From Strigamia acuminata (lineage: Eukaryota; Arthropoda; Chilopoda; Geophilomorpha; Linotaeniidae), in NCBI GenBank assembly GCA_949358305.1, contig OX442314.1, forward strand, positions 28,753,118-28,817,117: 64,000 nucleotides of DNA, in the 5' to 3' direction. The translations under genes were made by a program, and so were the position numbers. Each line of letters begins with the position of its first letter. The first letter of the stretch is position 1. Under the pieces are notes generated by a model. That model saw only the letters and a program-made list of their open reading frames with translations. It searched no databases and was not told the origin of the DNA. This document shows positions 31,813 through 43,235 of this stretch, piece after piece.

Positions 31813-34657
31813 ATGACAAAAACTACCGCAGAAGATAGAAAAAGGCGTAACGACGAAAAGGATAGAAAAGAAGCCGAAGAAATCGAACGCCAAAAAGCGG
31901 AAGAAGCGAACCACGTGGAACCAGAAGTCGAGACTAACTCGACTAAAGTTTCAACGGAATCATCAAGTGAAAGCCTTCCCCTTGCAAGACAACTTCCGTT
32001 TACGGGAGGCGAATTCGAAGGATCAGGAAGCTCTCACGAAGAAAACGGACTAAATAAATCGTTCGAAAACCCTCGATTCGGATTGAAAAGCCCAAGACCA
32101 GTCGAAAAGGATCCCAGTGAAATGGATCTAATGACTCTTCTAAATAAAGCGGCAAACACAAGTGCCGCAATTATCAACGAGGCTGCCCGCGCAGACCAAG
32201 CAAGAACAGTCGCGTTAGAGAAGAAGAAAAACGAATTGATGGAAGATTTAGCCAGAGAGCATCGCGAGAAATTAGCTGCCATGGAACAGAGCTTGGCACA
32301 AGAACACCAAGCTAAACAAATGGCACTGGAGCGCGAGCTGGCTCGAGAATTGCTCGCGAAGCAGAAAATAATCGAACGAGAAATGGCAAAGGACTGCCAG
32401 ATCCGGCCGCCAAGCAACGGGTTAAGCCAGCATTCGGAGCCAAACTCCGTACAGAGCTCCCCAGAACGGTCTCACACAGCTAAGGAGCTGGTAGCCAAAG
32501 CAATAGAAGTAACTCGGGTAGCTTGCGCACACGGCATCGAGATCGACCAGGACAAGGATCCCTACGCAGAGCTAAGCCGAGTAATCGACCTAGTAAATCA
32601 GAGGACTGAAAAACGATCGGCAGATAACACGGCCAGACGCGGAGAGAAACGACGTCGGGTCGGAGCAGATCGACAACAGTCCGAGACAGGCGGCGAAGCA
32701 ACGTCAGACAGCGAAAGTATCGACTCTCAAGCATCTCACGGCAGTATCCGAGTCAACGGACTAGATAGCATCTTGAACGAATCGGACGAAGTCAAAGGAG
32801 AACTGTACGAGGCGTTTATACAGGATAGGAGGAATAATCAGGGCGCACAATCATGGGCAGTAAAAAACTCATTCGCAATGAAAACTGGCCAAACCAGTAA
32901 TAACAACCCAGGCGACCCTAACGCAGAACTAATCAGATGTATAAATCAGAAGAATCAAATACGCAACGAAGTAGGTCAAAATAAACTGGCCATGCCGACG
33001 CTCGAGGAGATTAACGCAGTTAAAAATCACCTCGAAAAGAAACACGCCGCCGAAGCGTATGCTGGGAGAGATTCCTACGTTTTTATCAAAAAAACGAACG
33101 AAGGCCTCACGGGGACCCGACTGGACGATCTGATACCGCCCGGAACAAAGTTGAGCCAAACCTCCGCTCCAGAGAAAGCGAACCCAGATAACTCAACCAT
33201 AGCGCAAGACCTCACGAATAACCCGAACACCGCGGGATCATCAGGGAAAACGTCGTTCCAACACAATCAGTTCGGACTGACGGGCAACGGTACGCATTAC
33301 CCAAGCCTCCCTTCCGACAATCCACGATCATCACCGCTGCTTAGTGAGACTGACTCGCTAAGCAACCAACTACGGACGATGAAAGACGAACTCCTTCAGG
33401 CCATGGACCAAAAACTTCAACAAAGCCGTGGCCAAGAGACCGAGGAGGACGATCGAAGCGAAGGATTGTTGAAACGTTACTCCGCAGACCGATGGCTGTA
33501 TTCTCGCAAGGATAACAACATCAAGTGGACGACCCTGAGACTAATTAAGTTCGACGGATCCTGGAACGCCGGCAACTTGTTTTTGGACGAAGTCGCCCTG
33601 ACGATTAATCGCTTAGGAGCGGAACCCGACGAAATGGTTGCACGCGGAATACCAGAAATGCTGATCAACCGGGCCCGAAACTGGTACGCTGATGTCCAAC
33701 CCCGAAACTGGGAAGATTTCGTCATAAAGTTCCACAATCAATATGGCGAGACGAGCCAAGAAATCCAGAAAAGAGTAAGCTCTATGAAGCAAGCTCCCGG
33801 GGAAACTCTGAGGGAATACGTACAACGAGCCGACAGCCTGTTCCGTGAAATGGACAAACCATTTGACCAACACGCTCAGAAAGCTCTCTTCGAACAAGGA
33901 CTAAACGAAACCGCAACCAAAGTCCTACGAGAAATGAACGCTCCTAAAGGGGATAATTTCAAAGCCATCCTAGCTTTCGTCGAGAAGAAACACACCGAAG
34001 TAAATGCTCGGTATAACGAAAATCTGACAAAAGAAGAGCGAGCTCTAGGAGTGGCCCGACAGCAACGAATACAGGAGCGCAGCATAGACTCCACTAAGCT
34101 GCTCCAATCGCGAAATTATCTAAACGGAAGTATAGAGCCACTCCCCTCAAAGAAAAACCAACAAGCTTCTAACCCTTTACCACCTCCGAATAAGGCCTAT
34201 CGCACGCAAACTAACGCCGCCGAGGAAAAGTCGGAAGACGAAGTAAGCGAAGACTGAGCAATTCTCGGAAAGCGATGAGGCTGACGAAGGTATCAACGAT
34301 GTGGTACACGCAAACATGGGGAAGGAACTGGCGCCCAGCTACCGACCTCAGATGAAGTCCAGAAAATCGGAACACCACAACCCGAAAACAGAGGCGACTT
34401 CCGAGAAGAAGGACTACCCCAAAAAACCTTTTGAGCGGGAGGGAAAGAAGAAAAGCCCTTGTAATTTCTGTAACGAAGACGGCCACTGGCGTCAGGCCTG
34501 CCCAAAACTGGCAAAGAAAAAAGCCGACGACAAGGCCGCAGAGCGTGAGGAGCTAGTGAAATTGCTCGCGAAGGAACAAGAAAAAATCTTGAAGGAACTC
34601 ACCGCCAAATTCGACAGTATGACAAAAAACTGGAACTCGCGGGCGGAACAAAAGTGA
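31813..34657 (+). CDS. gag: G1 Gag, with a one-base frame break before the zinc knuckle
   Basis: Structural polyprotein forming the particle. The first frame (31813-34257, 814 codons) has a charged start, a long heptad-rich helical segment (about residues 120-195), acidic and basic linkers, and a retrotransposon-gag capsid domain (about 560-760, e.g. IKFDGSWNAGNLFLDEVAL and WEDFVIKFHNQYGE). It stops at TGA 34255-34257. The next frame (+1), without a break in the acidic composition, carries the CCHC knuckle CNFCNEDGHWRQAC (about 34462-34503) and ends at TGA 34655-34657. In G2 capsid and knuckle are in one frame, so the break near 34250 is most likely a mutation; a second programmed shift is the alternative. 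Confidence 0.8.
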
Positions 34658-34674
34658 TTCCACATCCGCTCGCG
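34624..34674 (+). promoter_or_regulatory. G1 programmed -1 frameshift signal
   Basis: A_AAA_AAC (34624-34630) is in register with the gag knuckle frame, seven bases before a 10-bp stem (CGCGGGCGGA 34638-34647 with TCCGCTCGCG 34665-34674, one G-U pair). Slipping -1 leads directly into the pol frame, open from 34630, and bypasses the gag stop. This matches the textbook X_XXY_YYZ arrangement. Confidence 0.85.
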
Positions 34675-37600
34675 ATAACTTCGAAAACGATGGACCTTAC
34701 ACTGGTGGAAAAACAAATTAAAGAAATGAAAAAATTGTTGGAATTCTTCGAGGAAGCTGCCAACGAGGAAGTCACAACTCCAACCAAAAAACGGAAATTC
34801 GAAATTAGAGACGAAGACGGTATAGCCAACGCTTTCATGACTTTGCCGCTTGACCAAGGGGCCAATCCTCTTAAAAAGCGAATACTTCGTTGCAACCTAT
34901 CAACAGAAGCGAAGAGCGTACTGGCTAAAATACCAGTCTCTTTCGGCAAAAAGGTGTTAATGGGACTACTCGACTCGGGAGCGGATCAGTCGTTTATCTC
35001 CACCGACTTATTCGAATCACTCGAAGAAAAAATACAGAAAAAATTACGGGGAATGAACGAGAATATTCGAGTTCTTACAGCAGCGGGAGAAGTTAGAGCA
35101 GTGGGGACGTTATCAACCGATTTTGTATGGGAAGGAGGCACGATTAAGCATTTCTTCATCGTGTTACCAACCCGAGACACAATCCTGCTGATAGGAATGG
35201 ATTTGATGGAACGGATGAACATCCAGCCCAACCCAGTCACACGTTCGTGGAATTACATCGACAACCACGAGGACCCACGACTACCCATAATACCTCCGGA
35301 ACTCCTAGACAAAGCTAAGGACGACGAGGAATGGGGAGGAGGCGAAATTAAGAAGTTCATCCAAGACTATAATTTTAAGTCGTTTAATACTATCCTCCAA
35401 GAGGAGAATTTAATACATAATCTGGCCATGGACGCCAATCTTGGAGAAGAACAAACGAAACTCCTCGAGGAAATGCTCAAGAAGCACTCGAAGAACTTAA
35501 ATAAAGATCCAGGAAAGACTAGTTACGTAATGCACGAGATCGAATTGGTTACGGGAAAACCGGTGCGAGTACCTTTTAAAACTATGAATCCCCAAAAGAG
35601 ACATATCGTAAGAACGATGTGCAACGAGTTGCTCGAAAAAGGGATCGTGTCGCACGCCATCGGAGAATATGGAATGAGGATTGTCCTCGTCATGCGACCA
35701 GGCTCCGAACCGCGCCTCTGCATCGATTATAGACCTTTAAACGCCATAACCGTCATCGACCCCATCCAAATGCCGTCAATAGAAGCGATTCTACGGGAGC
35801 TCGCCCCATTTAACTGGGTCACGACCATGGACTTGTCCAAGGGTTACTGGCAGGTTGAATTGCGGGAAGAGGATAAAGAGAAAACAGCTTTTTGGGCACC
35901 ACAGGGTCGACTGATGTTTAATGTAATGCCCTTCGGGTTAGTAAACGCACCCGCCACCTTTCAAAAACTAATAGAAAAAGTTCTCGGCGATGCCTTACAC
36001 AAATACGCATGGGCTTACCTCGATGATATAGTCATAGTCTCCCAAACTTTTGAAGATCACCTGATACACGTGAATGACGTCATGGAGCGACTCACAAAAG
36101 CCGGTCTAAACATTCATCCAGGGAAAAGTAAATTTTGCCGCAAAGAATTGGCATTCCTGGGTTACACAGTCGGAACAGGTGGCCTATCCATCGACCCGAA
36201 AAAGACCCAGGCGATTAGCCAGTTCCCCGCCCCGGAAGATGTAAAAGGAGTCCAACGTTTCATGGGCATGGTGAATTTCTTCAATCGATTGCTCCCAAAT
36301 TTGGCAGACGTCGCGGCGCCCATCACAGATCTGTTACGCAACGATAAAGATTTCGAGTGGACTGACCACTGCGAAACATCGTTTAACAAAATAAAACAAA
36401 TGCTGATCGATGTAAAACGAATTCCCCTACCAGATCTTAATCGAGAATTCACTCTTCACACCGACGCCAGTCGAATTGGCCTAGGTGCTGCGTTGCTTCA
36501 AAAGCATGACATCGACGGAGTAGTGTTAGAGGTCCCGACGATGTTCATCAGCCGGAAATTACAAGCAGCCGAAAAGAATTATAATGCGACAGAGTTAGAA
36601 TGTCTAGCCGTCGTCTGGGCAATCCGAAAATTCAGACCATACCTGGAATTTACCAAGTTCAACGTACAAACTGACCACGAAGCACTAAAGTGGTTAATGG
36701 CGTTGAAGGAACCGTCCGGAAGAATGGCTCGCTGGCAGCTAGAATTAATGGCTTGTGACTTAATCATTGAATACCGACCCGGAAAATTCAACGTCGTAGC
36801 AGACGCCCTCTCACGAGCCCCAGCTTCAGACCCCGAAGACGAGACCGACTGCGGAGAGGACGACTCACGCCTCTTCTACTGTCCGAACCCCGTCCGAAAA
36901 TGGGAATTTAAAAAGCTAAACGAATTACCCAAGGAGAAACTCGAGTCAGGAGACCAGAATTATTACAGTTATTGGCTCCGAGCGTACCAGTCGGTCAAGG
37001 ACGCTCACCCAAATTATGAGCTAACAATAGAACCTCGAATCTCCGACAAGTACGTTCGAGCATTCGTCGCCCACGTAAGCAAGGGGACGAATAGCAAACC
37101 GCCCACCAGGGACGAATTAATAGCCGCCCAGATGGCAGACGACTTCTGTAAAACTTATCGAGACTTCATCACAGATAAAATATTTCCCGACGAGAATTTC
37201 GACGAAATCCAACGTGAAGAATTCGAAAGAGAAGCCTCCACGTACTTAATCGAGGATGGACTTCTACTAAAACACCACCCGAATTTCCGCGATGATCTGA
37301 CGGAGACAGGAACTTCGATGAAAGTCGTTATACCCAGGAGTCTGCTGACAAGGTTTCTGTGGATGGTCCACGGACACCCGCTCGCCGGACATTCTGGAGT
37401 GGCCAGAACGATCTACCGAGCAAATCAACTTTATTTCTGGCCAAAAATGACCCGAGATATTGTTCGTTTTATTCATCACTGCCCCAGATGCCAAGCGTGC
37501 AAGCCGAGGACGCCCAAGAACTACGAGAGAATCTCACTTGGCCCTTTCGCACCCTTCGATTGCTGGAGCGTGGATTTAATGGGCCCAAAACCCACGTCAT

Positions 37601-38736
37601 CCAATAAAAACAAATATATATTAGTAATCATGGATGTCGCGACTGGATGGCCCGAACTCTTTCCAATGGAGAGACCAACTAAGCAAAAAATCATTCGATG
37701 TTTGTACGAAGTGGCGCTTCATTTTGGATTCCCTCGAAAATTAATCTCCGATAATGGACCACAATTCGCGTCAAATTTGTATAAAGACTTCTGTAAAAAA
37801 TTCGACATCGAGACATCATATACATCAACCTATAATCCACGGGCCAATCCCGTCGAAAGGTTAAATCGCGATATAAAATATGCACTAGCAATTTTCACCG
37901 ATGTTCACTCCAGCTGGGACGAATATCTTCGTGAAATTGCCTTCAGCATCCGCACAACGATCTCAAGGAACCGCAAATTTTCTCCCGCGTTTCTAAACTT
38001 CGCTCGGGAACTCAGAGTACCCTGGGACCCACGAATACCGGAGGAAATACTGGAAATTGATCCTGAGAAGCCTCATATTTATGTCGACAGACTGGAGCAA
38101 ATAATTTCGGCCACTTATCAGCACATGATGTCACACATATTCGACATGAGAGATCGTATTAGCATTGCTGGAAAGGATCGGCCCTTCTGCAATTTTAAAG
38201 TCAATGACCTCGTCTGGAAAGACACACATATTCAGTCCAGCGCCGATAAGGGGATCCACGCAGGCTTAGCAGACAAACGCGACGGCCCGTACGTCATACT
38301 CGAAGCCCACGGCGGAAACGCTTTCAAGCTAAAAAGATTGGCAGATAACGTTAATTTTAGATCGATCCACGCCCGAGAATTAACTCCATACTTACCTGAG
38401 TTTCCTCAAGAGGCTTGGACGGAATATCAGACGAAACCAGCGAAAAATCCAATTATTCGCGACATGTTTTTAGATGAACAAACTGGCCCAACCAATTTAG
38501 TTCAAGATGAGTTACTCGAAGTGGCCGACGCCCCGGATGAGATTTCGGGGAGGGAGGAAATAGTCGCAGAATCTCCTAAAAAAGGAAAGCAATCAAACAA
38601 AAAGAAGACTACAGGAATCCCCAAACCTGATAAAATATACGGTATGCGCCGACACAAGCCAAACCCGTTCATAAAAGACGGGAAACTCGTCGGAAAACAA
38701 AAAGCGACTCCGGCCATTGTCTCAAACAATCGATAA
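34654..38736 (+). CDS. pol: G1 Pol: protease, reverse transcriptase, RNase H, integrase
   Basis: 1360 codons counted from 34654, made as a Gag-Pol fusion via the frameshift. Order: retropepsin with LLDSGADQSF (about 107), reverse transcriptase with YLDDIVIV (about 455), RNase H with TDASRIGLGAA (about 603), integrase HHCC zinc domain (HGHPLAGHSG ... CPRCQAC, about 903-950), DDE core with DLMGPKP (about 972), DNGPQF (about 1033) and NPVERLNRD (about 1067), and a C-terminal GPY-type module (DGPYVILEAHG, about 1211). All catalytic motifs are present and the frame is intact. The domain order (RT before IN, with a GPY module) is Ty3/gypsy. It is collinear with G2 Pol, with obvious similarity throughout. 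Confidence 0.95.
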   Translation: MIPHPLAITSKTMDLTLVEKQIKEMKKLLEFFEEAANEEVTTPTKKRKFEIRDEDGIANAFMTLPLDQGANPLKKRILRCNLSTEAKSVLAKIPVSFGKKVLMGLLDSGADQSFISTDLFESLEEKIQKKLRGMNENIRVLTAAGEVRAVGTLSTDFVWEGGTIKHFFIVLPTRDTILLIGMDLMERMNIQPNPVTRSWNYIDNHEDPRLPIIPPELLDKAKDDEEWGGGEIKKFIQDYNFKSFNTILQEENLIHNLAMDANLGEEQTKLLEEMLKKHSKNLNKDPGKTSYVMHEIELVTGKPVRVPFKTMNPQKRHIVRTMCNELLEKGIVSHAIGEYGMRIVLVMRPGSEPRLCIDYRPLNAITVIDPIQMPSIEAILRELAPFNWVTTMDLSKGYWQVELREEDKEKTAFWAPQGRLMFNVMPFGLVNAPATFQKLIEKVLGDALHKYAWAYLDDIVIVSQTFEDHLIHVNDVMERLTKAGLNIHPGKSKFCRKELAFLGYTVGTGGLSIDPKKTQAISQFPAPEDVKGVQRFMGMVNFFNRLLPNLADVAAPITDLLRNDKDFEWTDHCETSFNKIKQMLIDVKRIPLPDLNREFTLHTDASRIGLGAALLQKHDIDGVVLEVPTMFISRKLQAAEKNYNATELECLAVVWAIRKFRPYLEFTKFNVQTDHEALKWLMALKEPSGRMARWQLELMACDLIIEYRPGKFNVVADALSRAPASDPEDETDCGEDDSRLFYCPNPVRKWEFKKLNELPKEKLESGDQNYYSYWLRAYQSVKDAHPNYELTIEPRISDKYVRAFVAHVSKGTNSKPPTRDELIAAQMADDFCKTYRDFITDKIFPDENFDEIQREEFEREASTYLIEDGLLLKHHPNFRDDLTETGTSMKVVIPRSLLTRFLWMVHGHPLAGHSGVARTIYRANQLYFWPKMTRDIVRFIHHCPRCQACKPRTPKNYERISLGPFAPFDCWSVDLMGPKPTSSNKNKYILVIMDVATGWPELFPMERPTKQKIIRCLYEVALHFGFPRKLISDNGPQFASNLYKDFCKKFDIETSYTSTYNPRANPVERLNRDIKYALAIFTDVHSSWDEYLREIAFSIRTTISRNRKFSPAFLNFARELRVPWDPRIPEEILEIDPEKPHIYVDRLEQIISATYQHMMSHIFDMRDRISIAGKDRPFCNFKVNDLVWKDTHIQSSADKGIHAGLADKRDGPYVILEAHGGNAFKLKRLADNVNFRSIHARELTPYLPEFPQEAWTEYQTKPAKNPIIRDMFLDEQTGPTNLVQDELLEVADAPDEISGREEIVAESPKKGKQSNKKKTTGIPKPDKIYGMRRHKPNPFIKDGKLVGKQKATPAIVSNNR

Positions 38737-38914
38737 AAACAACCACAGGGGGGACACCTGTTACGTCCCACAATGCGTCTTAATTGGCCAAACCAATCAA
38801 AGATGACATGAGACTAATAGTTAACCTCTAACCCGACCCACACTTATCACTGTCATCTCCGACTAAGCAACGATCACCTCGAGACAGCCGTGAAATCAAA
38901 TTAGTTTCCGAAAA
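38737..38914 (+). other. G1 pol-ORF3 spacer with internal purine tract
   Basis: Ten bases after pol comes AGGGGGGA (38747-38754), then TGTTACGTCCC (38759). This looks like a polypurine tract abutting an LTR start, but no LTR follows. AATTAG before ORF3 (38899-38904) is a possible splice acceptor. Confidence 0.5.
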
Positions 38915-41900
38915 ATGAGAAATGATTGGAAGAAAGAAATTGAACGGGCCGTAAACAACGCTTCCGAGGATGACGATGAAGATCAAGTGGATTTGTTACA
39001 AATCATTGTAAACAACGAAGAGGGAAATTGGGACGAACCCAATGAACCCGATGTCCAACCCGACGTAAGTAAAAAATAGAAAAAATTCAATTATCGATAA
39101 TCAAAAATACGAAATAAGTTCGTGGACTGACCACAAACGAAGAAATAATTTAACTTTAAGTGACAAATTATCAAAATTAATCAAATACCGAAAGAAAAAT
39201 TAACTTCAAGACACGTGGTCGAAAAGCACATGGCCGACCATGACGCCATCTTGTGTTAGACGAAAGAATCTCTACAAAAATATGACAAATTAATCAACGA
39301 TCCTAATATATTTATTAATATTCTAATATTTAGGACGGATATCGCACTACGTGGGGGCAAATCGACCCGAAAAGAGTTTCCGCAGGCAGCTTATGGCGCG
39401 AAGTAATCCCCATACTGTTCCGACAAGCGCTCGAAGAAGCGGTCGACTTTGAACCATGGAAAATTCGCCTTTTATTGTCCCGTGCGATCAGCCGCTACTG
39501 GTCCAGCCAGCAAACGTTGATCCACTACATGCCGCGCCAATATCAAGCAGCTTTACGGGCAGTTATCTCGAGAAATATGGACCCGCCAGCGCCAATCCCG
39601 AATCCACTAATCCGAGCCGCCTTTCCTGACGACCAGCGAGGATGGGACGTTTACGAACAATGGCGCGACGCCGAAACAGATGAAGAAAAACACCAGATTC
39701 ATATGGCATATTACGAAGAAGTAAGGCGGACCGCACATGACGAGGTTTTCAATTATCTACAGCCGGACGGTTACTCGACCGAGGAAATCAGGTTTTGGCT
39801 CCTTCAGATCCGCGAAGACCGGCCCGACCGCCCAGATTGGAGACCGAGACACGGTTTCATCACCTCGCAACGAGCAATGCATCAATTGCATTTTTTGGGC
39901 TTCTTTGGTCGCAAACGCCAGAAGGCCGAGAAACGTCTCTCCAACGAGCACGACGAAGCAGGCTGCTCAGCGAAGAAACCATGCCTGGACAAGCCAAGCA
40001 CTTCCAGCAGCGCGCAGAATAAGAAACCCGCGACAGAGAAACGCCTGGCCAAACCAAGCGCTCTCTCTCGCCTGGGAAAGACGGAGATCCCACAAACATC
40101 GCGATTTCAATCCAGGGATGCCCCGTCAACCAGCCGAAGAAGAGAAAATGTACGCGAACGCCCCGACCGCCGAGAAGATCAACGCCGACGCGATAGGAAC
40201 CAAGAAAATTGGGACGATTATCGTAGAAATTACTTCCGACGGCGGGAAGAAAACAAGGAATCCTGGAATAGACACCGAGAGGAGTTCCTGCGCGAACGTG
40301 ATGAAAGAGCCCGACGTGAACGAGAGAACCTCCGTCTACAAGACGAACGAAGAAGGAGAGGATCGGAGAGTCGCGCACGTTCATGGAAAGCGTATCGTGA
40401 AGAAGAAATTCGACAGCGAGATAGGAGGCGCTGCGAAGATACACGATCAATTCGGGACAGTCCCGAACCAATGAAGATCGACGATGAGGTAATTATCGAC
40501 GAGGTCCCCGAGCAAAAGAAGATGTATACTCAGGCGGACCTCCTCGCGGTAGTTATGCAATACCAACAAATGCAGCCGAAACCAGTCTACCGCCCGACTC
40601 CCTCGACCGCCTCGAGTCTAGAGACGGCGCCAAGTGCTTTCATCAAGCCGGAACTCTCGCAGACGAGAAGCGTAACATCCAGCGTCAGCCTCCCAAGCGC
40701 CTTTCGCAAGAAAGTGATAATCGGCGCACCGACACTGAGTTCTGAAGAACAACTCAGACATCGAGAAGCTCGCTTTGGACCGGCCAAAGTCGAACCTCTC
40801 CCAACTATCCCCGAAGCCTCAACTTCAACGAGAACTCCAATCGTTTGGGACAAGCCCGAACCGGAAAAATCAAGACGTCTGGTCAGATCTGTGCCTCAGC
40901 CAACGACATCCACGGGACCCAATCCGATGTTGCCAGCCCCAGCAGTCATCCAAGCCTCGACTCCAATCAACCCTTCGGAGGTAACGTTGCAACAGTTTCT
41001 GGAGGTAACGACCGTGGAGCAAGCTAGAGCGCTTTTGTGCGAGATGGACTCCTACCAACAAAACGTGATCCAAAACGTCATCACGAACCTTCAGCGGATC
41101 TCGATTGAATATACGCAGAACAAAAATCGGGATCATCCAAATTGGAATACGAGGATCGTGGTTGCCATTACCGACTTGATGTCGATTTTGCTGGCCGCCG
41201 CCACCTTCCGAAACGCACGTGTTGCTGTGGCAGCCTGGATCGTGGTGGCCCACGAGGGTTTCCAAGTCCCGCCGGCTCTCGTAGACAGCTGGACCCGCCT
41301 AGTGCCCTCTGCGGCAGTAATTCGAGCCCAAATGGTGGCCCAGGACCCGGATCCAGAGACCTCCTATCAGAACGTTCGAGCGATCATCCAACACCCACGC
41401 CCGTCGTCTTCAGTGACCACACCCGTCGTGGAAACTCCGGCTCCCAGGGATCCGACGCCTCCTCCTCCGCCTCCGCCGAAGGAAAATAGACCTTCCGAAC
41501 CACTGGCCGAACCAGTCTCGCTCAAAAAGAAGGAAACAAAAGGAAAATTGCTCCGCCCAAAATCGAGCATGAAAGCTTCAAAGACGGCCGAACCTCAGAT
41601 CGCCGCCAGACTCCGGATGTACTTCCCGGGGTTGTCCTTGACGAAGGATACTGAAACAAAATTACTCCAAACCCCAGACCGTGGCTATTCTCTTTATGTC
41701 TGGATGAAGAACGCTATCGAAGCTGGAGCCGGAGGCGATCGCTTCATCCAGCATCAACGACTACTCCGAGCCCATCGCGCGCCAACCAGCATTGCCGAGG
41801 CCCAAAGAATCCATCACACCAATCAGGGAATGTCGCCCTTTTTGCCGCCAATTTGGGCCCACGAACGAACGGGGAATCCGCTGGAAGCGCCAGGTCACTT

Positions 41901-42024
41901 ACGTTTCTACTTGAACGAGAGCGAAGACCCCTCGGACTACTCTTCAAAATTGACCACATCTCCCAACCTGGACGAACCAAGTTCGGAAGATAAGCCAAGT
42001 TACGCCGATAACTTGAAGAAATAA
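38915..42024 (+). CDS. G1 ORF3: spliced accessory protein, RE/RD-rich, unknown function
   Basis: Two exons, 38915-39064 and 39334-42024, joined in phase 0, giving about 946 residues. Exon 1 (ATG 38915) is acidic. Exon 2 has AGSLWREVIP and an SRAISRYW motif (about 70-100), W-RP...SQRAMHQLHFLGFFG (about 220-245), an Arg-rich RE/RD/RR block (about 313-433) like those of SR-related proteins, Pro/Ser linkers, a helical core (about 605-710: EQARALLCEMDSYQ, ALVDSWTRLVP), poly-Pro (about 759) and a C-terminal domain (about 806-946: RLRMYFPG, IQHQRLLRAHRAPT, NESEDPSDYSS). The same motifs in the same order occur in G2 ORF3. There is no signal peptide, membrane segment or Env-like feature, although the gene is in the env position. 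An RNA-binding or RNA-export role is inferred from composition only. Confidence 0.75.
39065..39333 (+). other. Intron in G1 ORF3
   Basis: GTAAGT donor, TTCTAATATTTAG acceptor, 269 nt, phase 0. The reading frame meets TAG 12 bases into the intron, so unspliced RNA cannot encode the full protein. It contains AT-rich sequence only. Confidence 0.75.
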
Positions 42025-42218
42025 TTAATTACATATTCATAACGAGAAGACTGTCTTCTCTAAAAAACCCTGAAATTATTTATGTATCAATTTCAAGAAT
42101 GTAAAATATTTTGTTCATCATTCATCATTATTTAATAAAAAGATTATTTATGATTAAAGATACTGCTCCACCTTTATTTAAAGGGGGGGCCCCGATGATT
42201 TATTCTCGGGGAGGGACG
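42025..42218 (+). other. G1 3' non-coding region and polypurine tract
   Basis: AT-rich, then AAGGGGGGGCCCCG and finally TCGGGGAGGGACG (about 42206-42218) directly before the LTR. Confidence 0.6.
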
Positions 42219-42849
42219 TGTGGTGATTCAGCATCACCTGAAGAAGTAATTAGCGGTGATTATTGTGTTACTAATACTCGCCACTAGAGCGCGCTAGAAA
42301 TACCGACTAGACTGACTAGTCGCGTGTTTCTGCGAACCTGCATAATCAGAAGGATTTGCATATGACGTCATTTCCGGTTAATATATATAGCCAATGCTTG
42401 ACCGGAAACGACACTACAGTTACCACATTTCAGCAAGAGCACCATTTACCTCACCTTTCAGGCCGTTTCACGGATTGATCGAGGACCGGTGCCCGCTGAC
42501 CATTTCAACTGTACAACAGCCACATTTATTTAGCGTAGCCAATCTACGCTAGAATAAATATTCGAACGATATTCGTTTAATTCGCACGAGAAAGCGAATT
42601 CTCGCGTGTTCATAATAACACGTGGAAATACCCTAGACAACAAACATAGACCACGCGTAGGACTAAACAATTGGATCCGCCATTGTTTAGCGGCAACTCG
42701 TATTCGCAGCCGAATCCGAGGACCAACACAGGAAACATCTTGACTTATATTTGTATTAGTAAGCGTGTTTTAATAAAGCAGTATTTGAAATATATTGTAT
42801 TCCCGAGTGTATTATTTATTATCTTTAACCACAAAGTCGAATCACGACA
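42219..42849 (+). repeat. G1 3' LTR
   Basis: 631 bp, TGTGGTGATT...CACGACA, uninterrupted; it provides the empty target site for element X at about 42521. Followed by duplication CAGT. Confidence 0.95.
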
Positions 42850-43235
42850 CAGTAGCTGGAAATTGTATGATGCTTACTATGAGTAATACAATGATTAAAT
42901 AACATTCTTAAGAATGTGATTGTGACATAGTTTCTACAGGCTTCTAGATTGAGTGCAAAATTACAGAGTTTACTCCATGAAAAAGAGTTAGTTGAACCTT
43001 GCAAAAACTGAAATAAAAGCATTTGCAAATTGAATTAAAGAAAAATGAAGGACGCGAAGCGTAACTTCCGTCGATCCATAAATAAGCCAAGTTTTAGGTG
43101 AGGGTTCGGAAACTGTAAAATTTGGAATAAGTGCCATGTGATGGGCGAAACTCAAAGTAAACAATACAGAAATGTGTTGCGATATTAAATAAATGATCGT
43201 TTATTTATATTAGCGATACACATTTTGTATCTATA

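Larger units (their letters stand above)
21660..42849 (+). mobile_element. G1: Ty3/gypsy retrotransposon with gag, pol and spliced ORF3
   Basis: LTRs of 631 bp (5' LTR split by element X into 21660-21961 and 31392-31720; 3' LTR 42219-42849), 4-bp duplication CAGT (21656-21659, 42850-42853). Without X the element is about 11.8 kb. Order: LTR, tRNA-Pro-like primer site, gag, -1 frameshift signal, pol, ORF3, polypurine tract, LTR. The LTRs look identical by eye, so insertion was recent. It lies in exon 2 of a DEG/ENaC gene. A one-base break in gag suggests it may be defective. Confidence 0.9.

Noticed and set aside
38915-42024. ORF3 as a retroviral-type envelope gene
   Set aside because: No signal peptide, membrane helix, furin site or Cys pattern; highly charged Arg-rich, Pro-rich protein in both elements.
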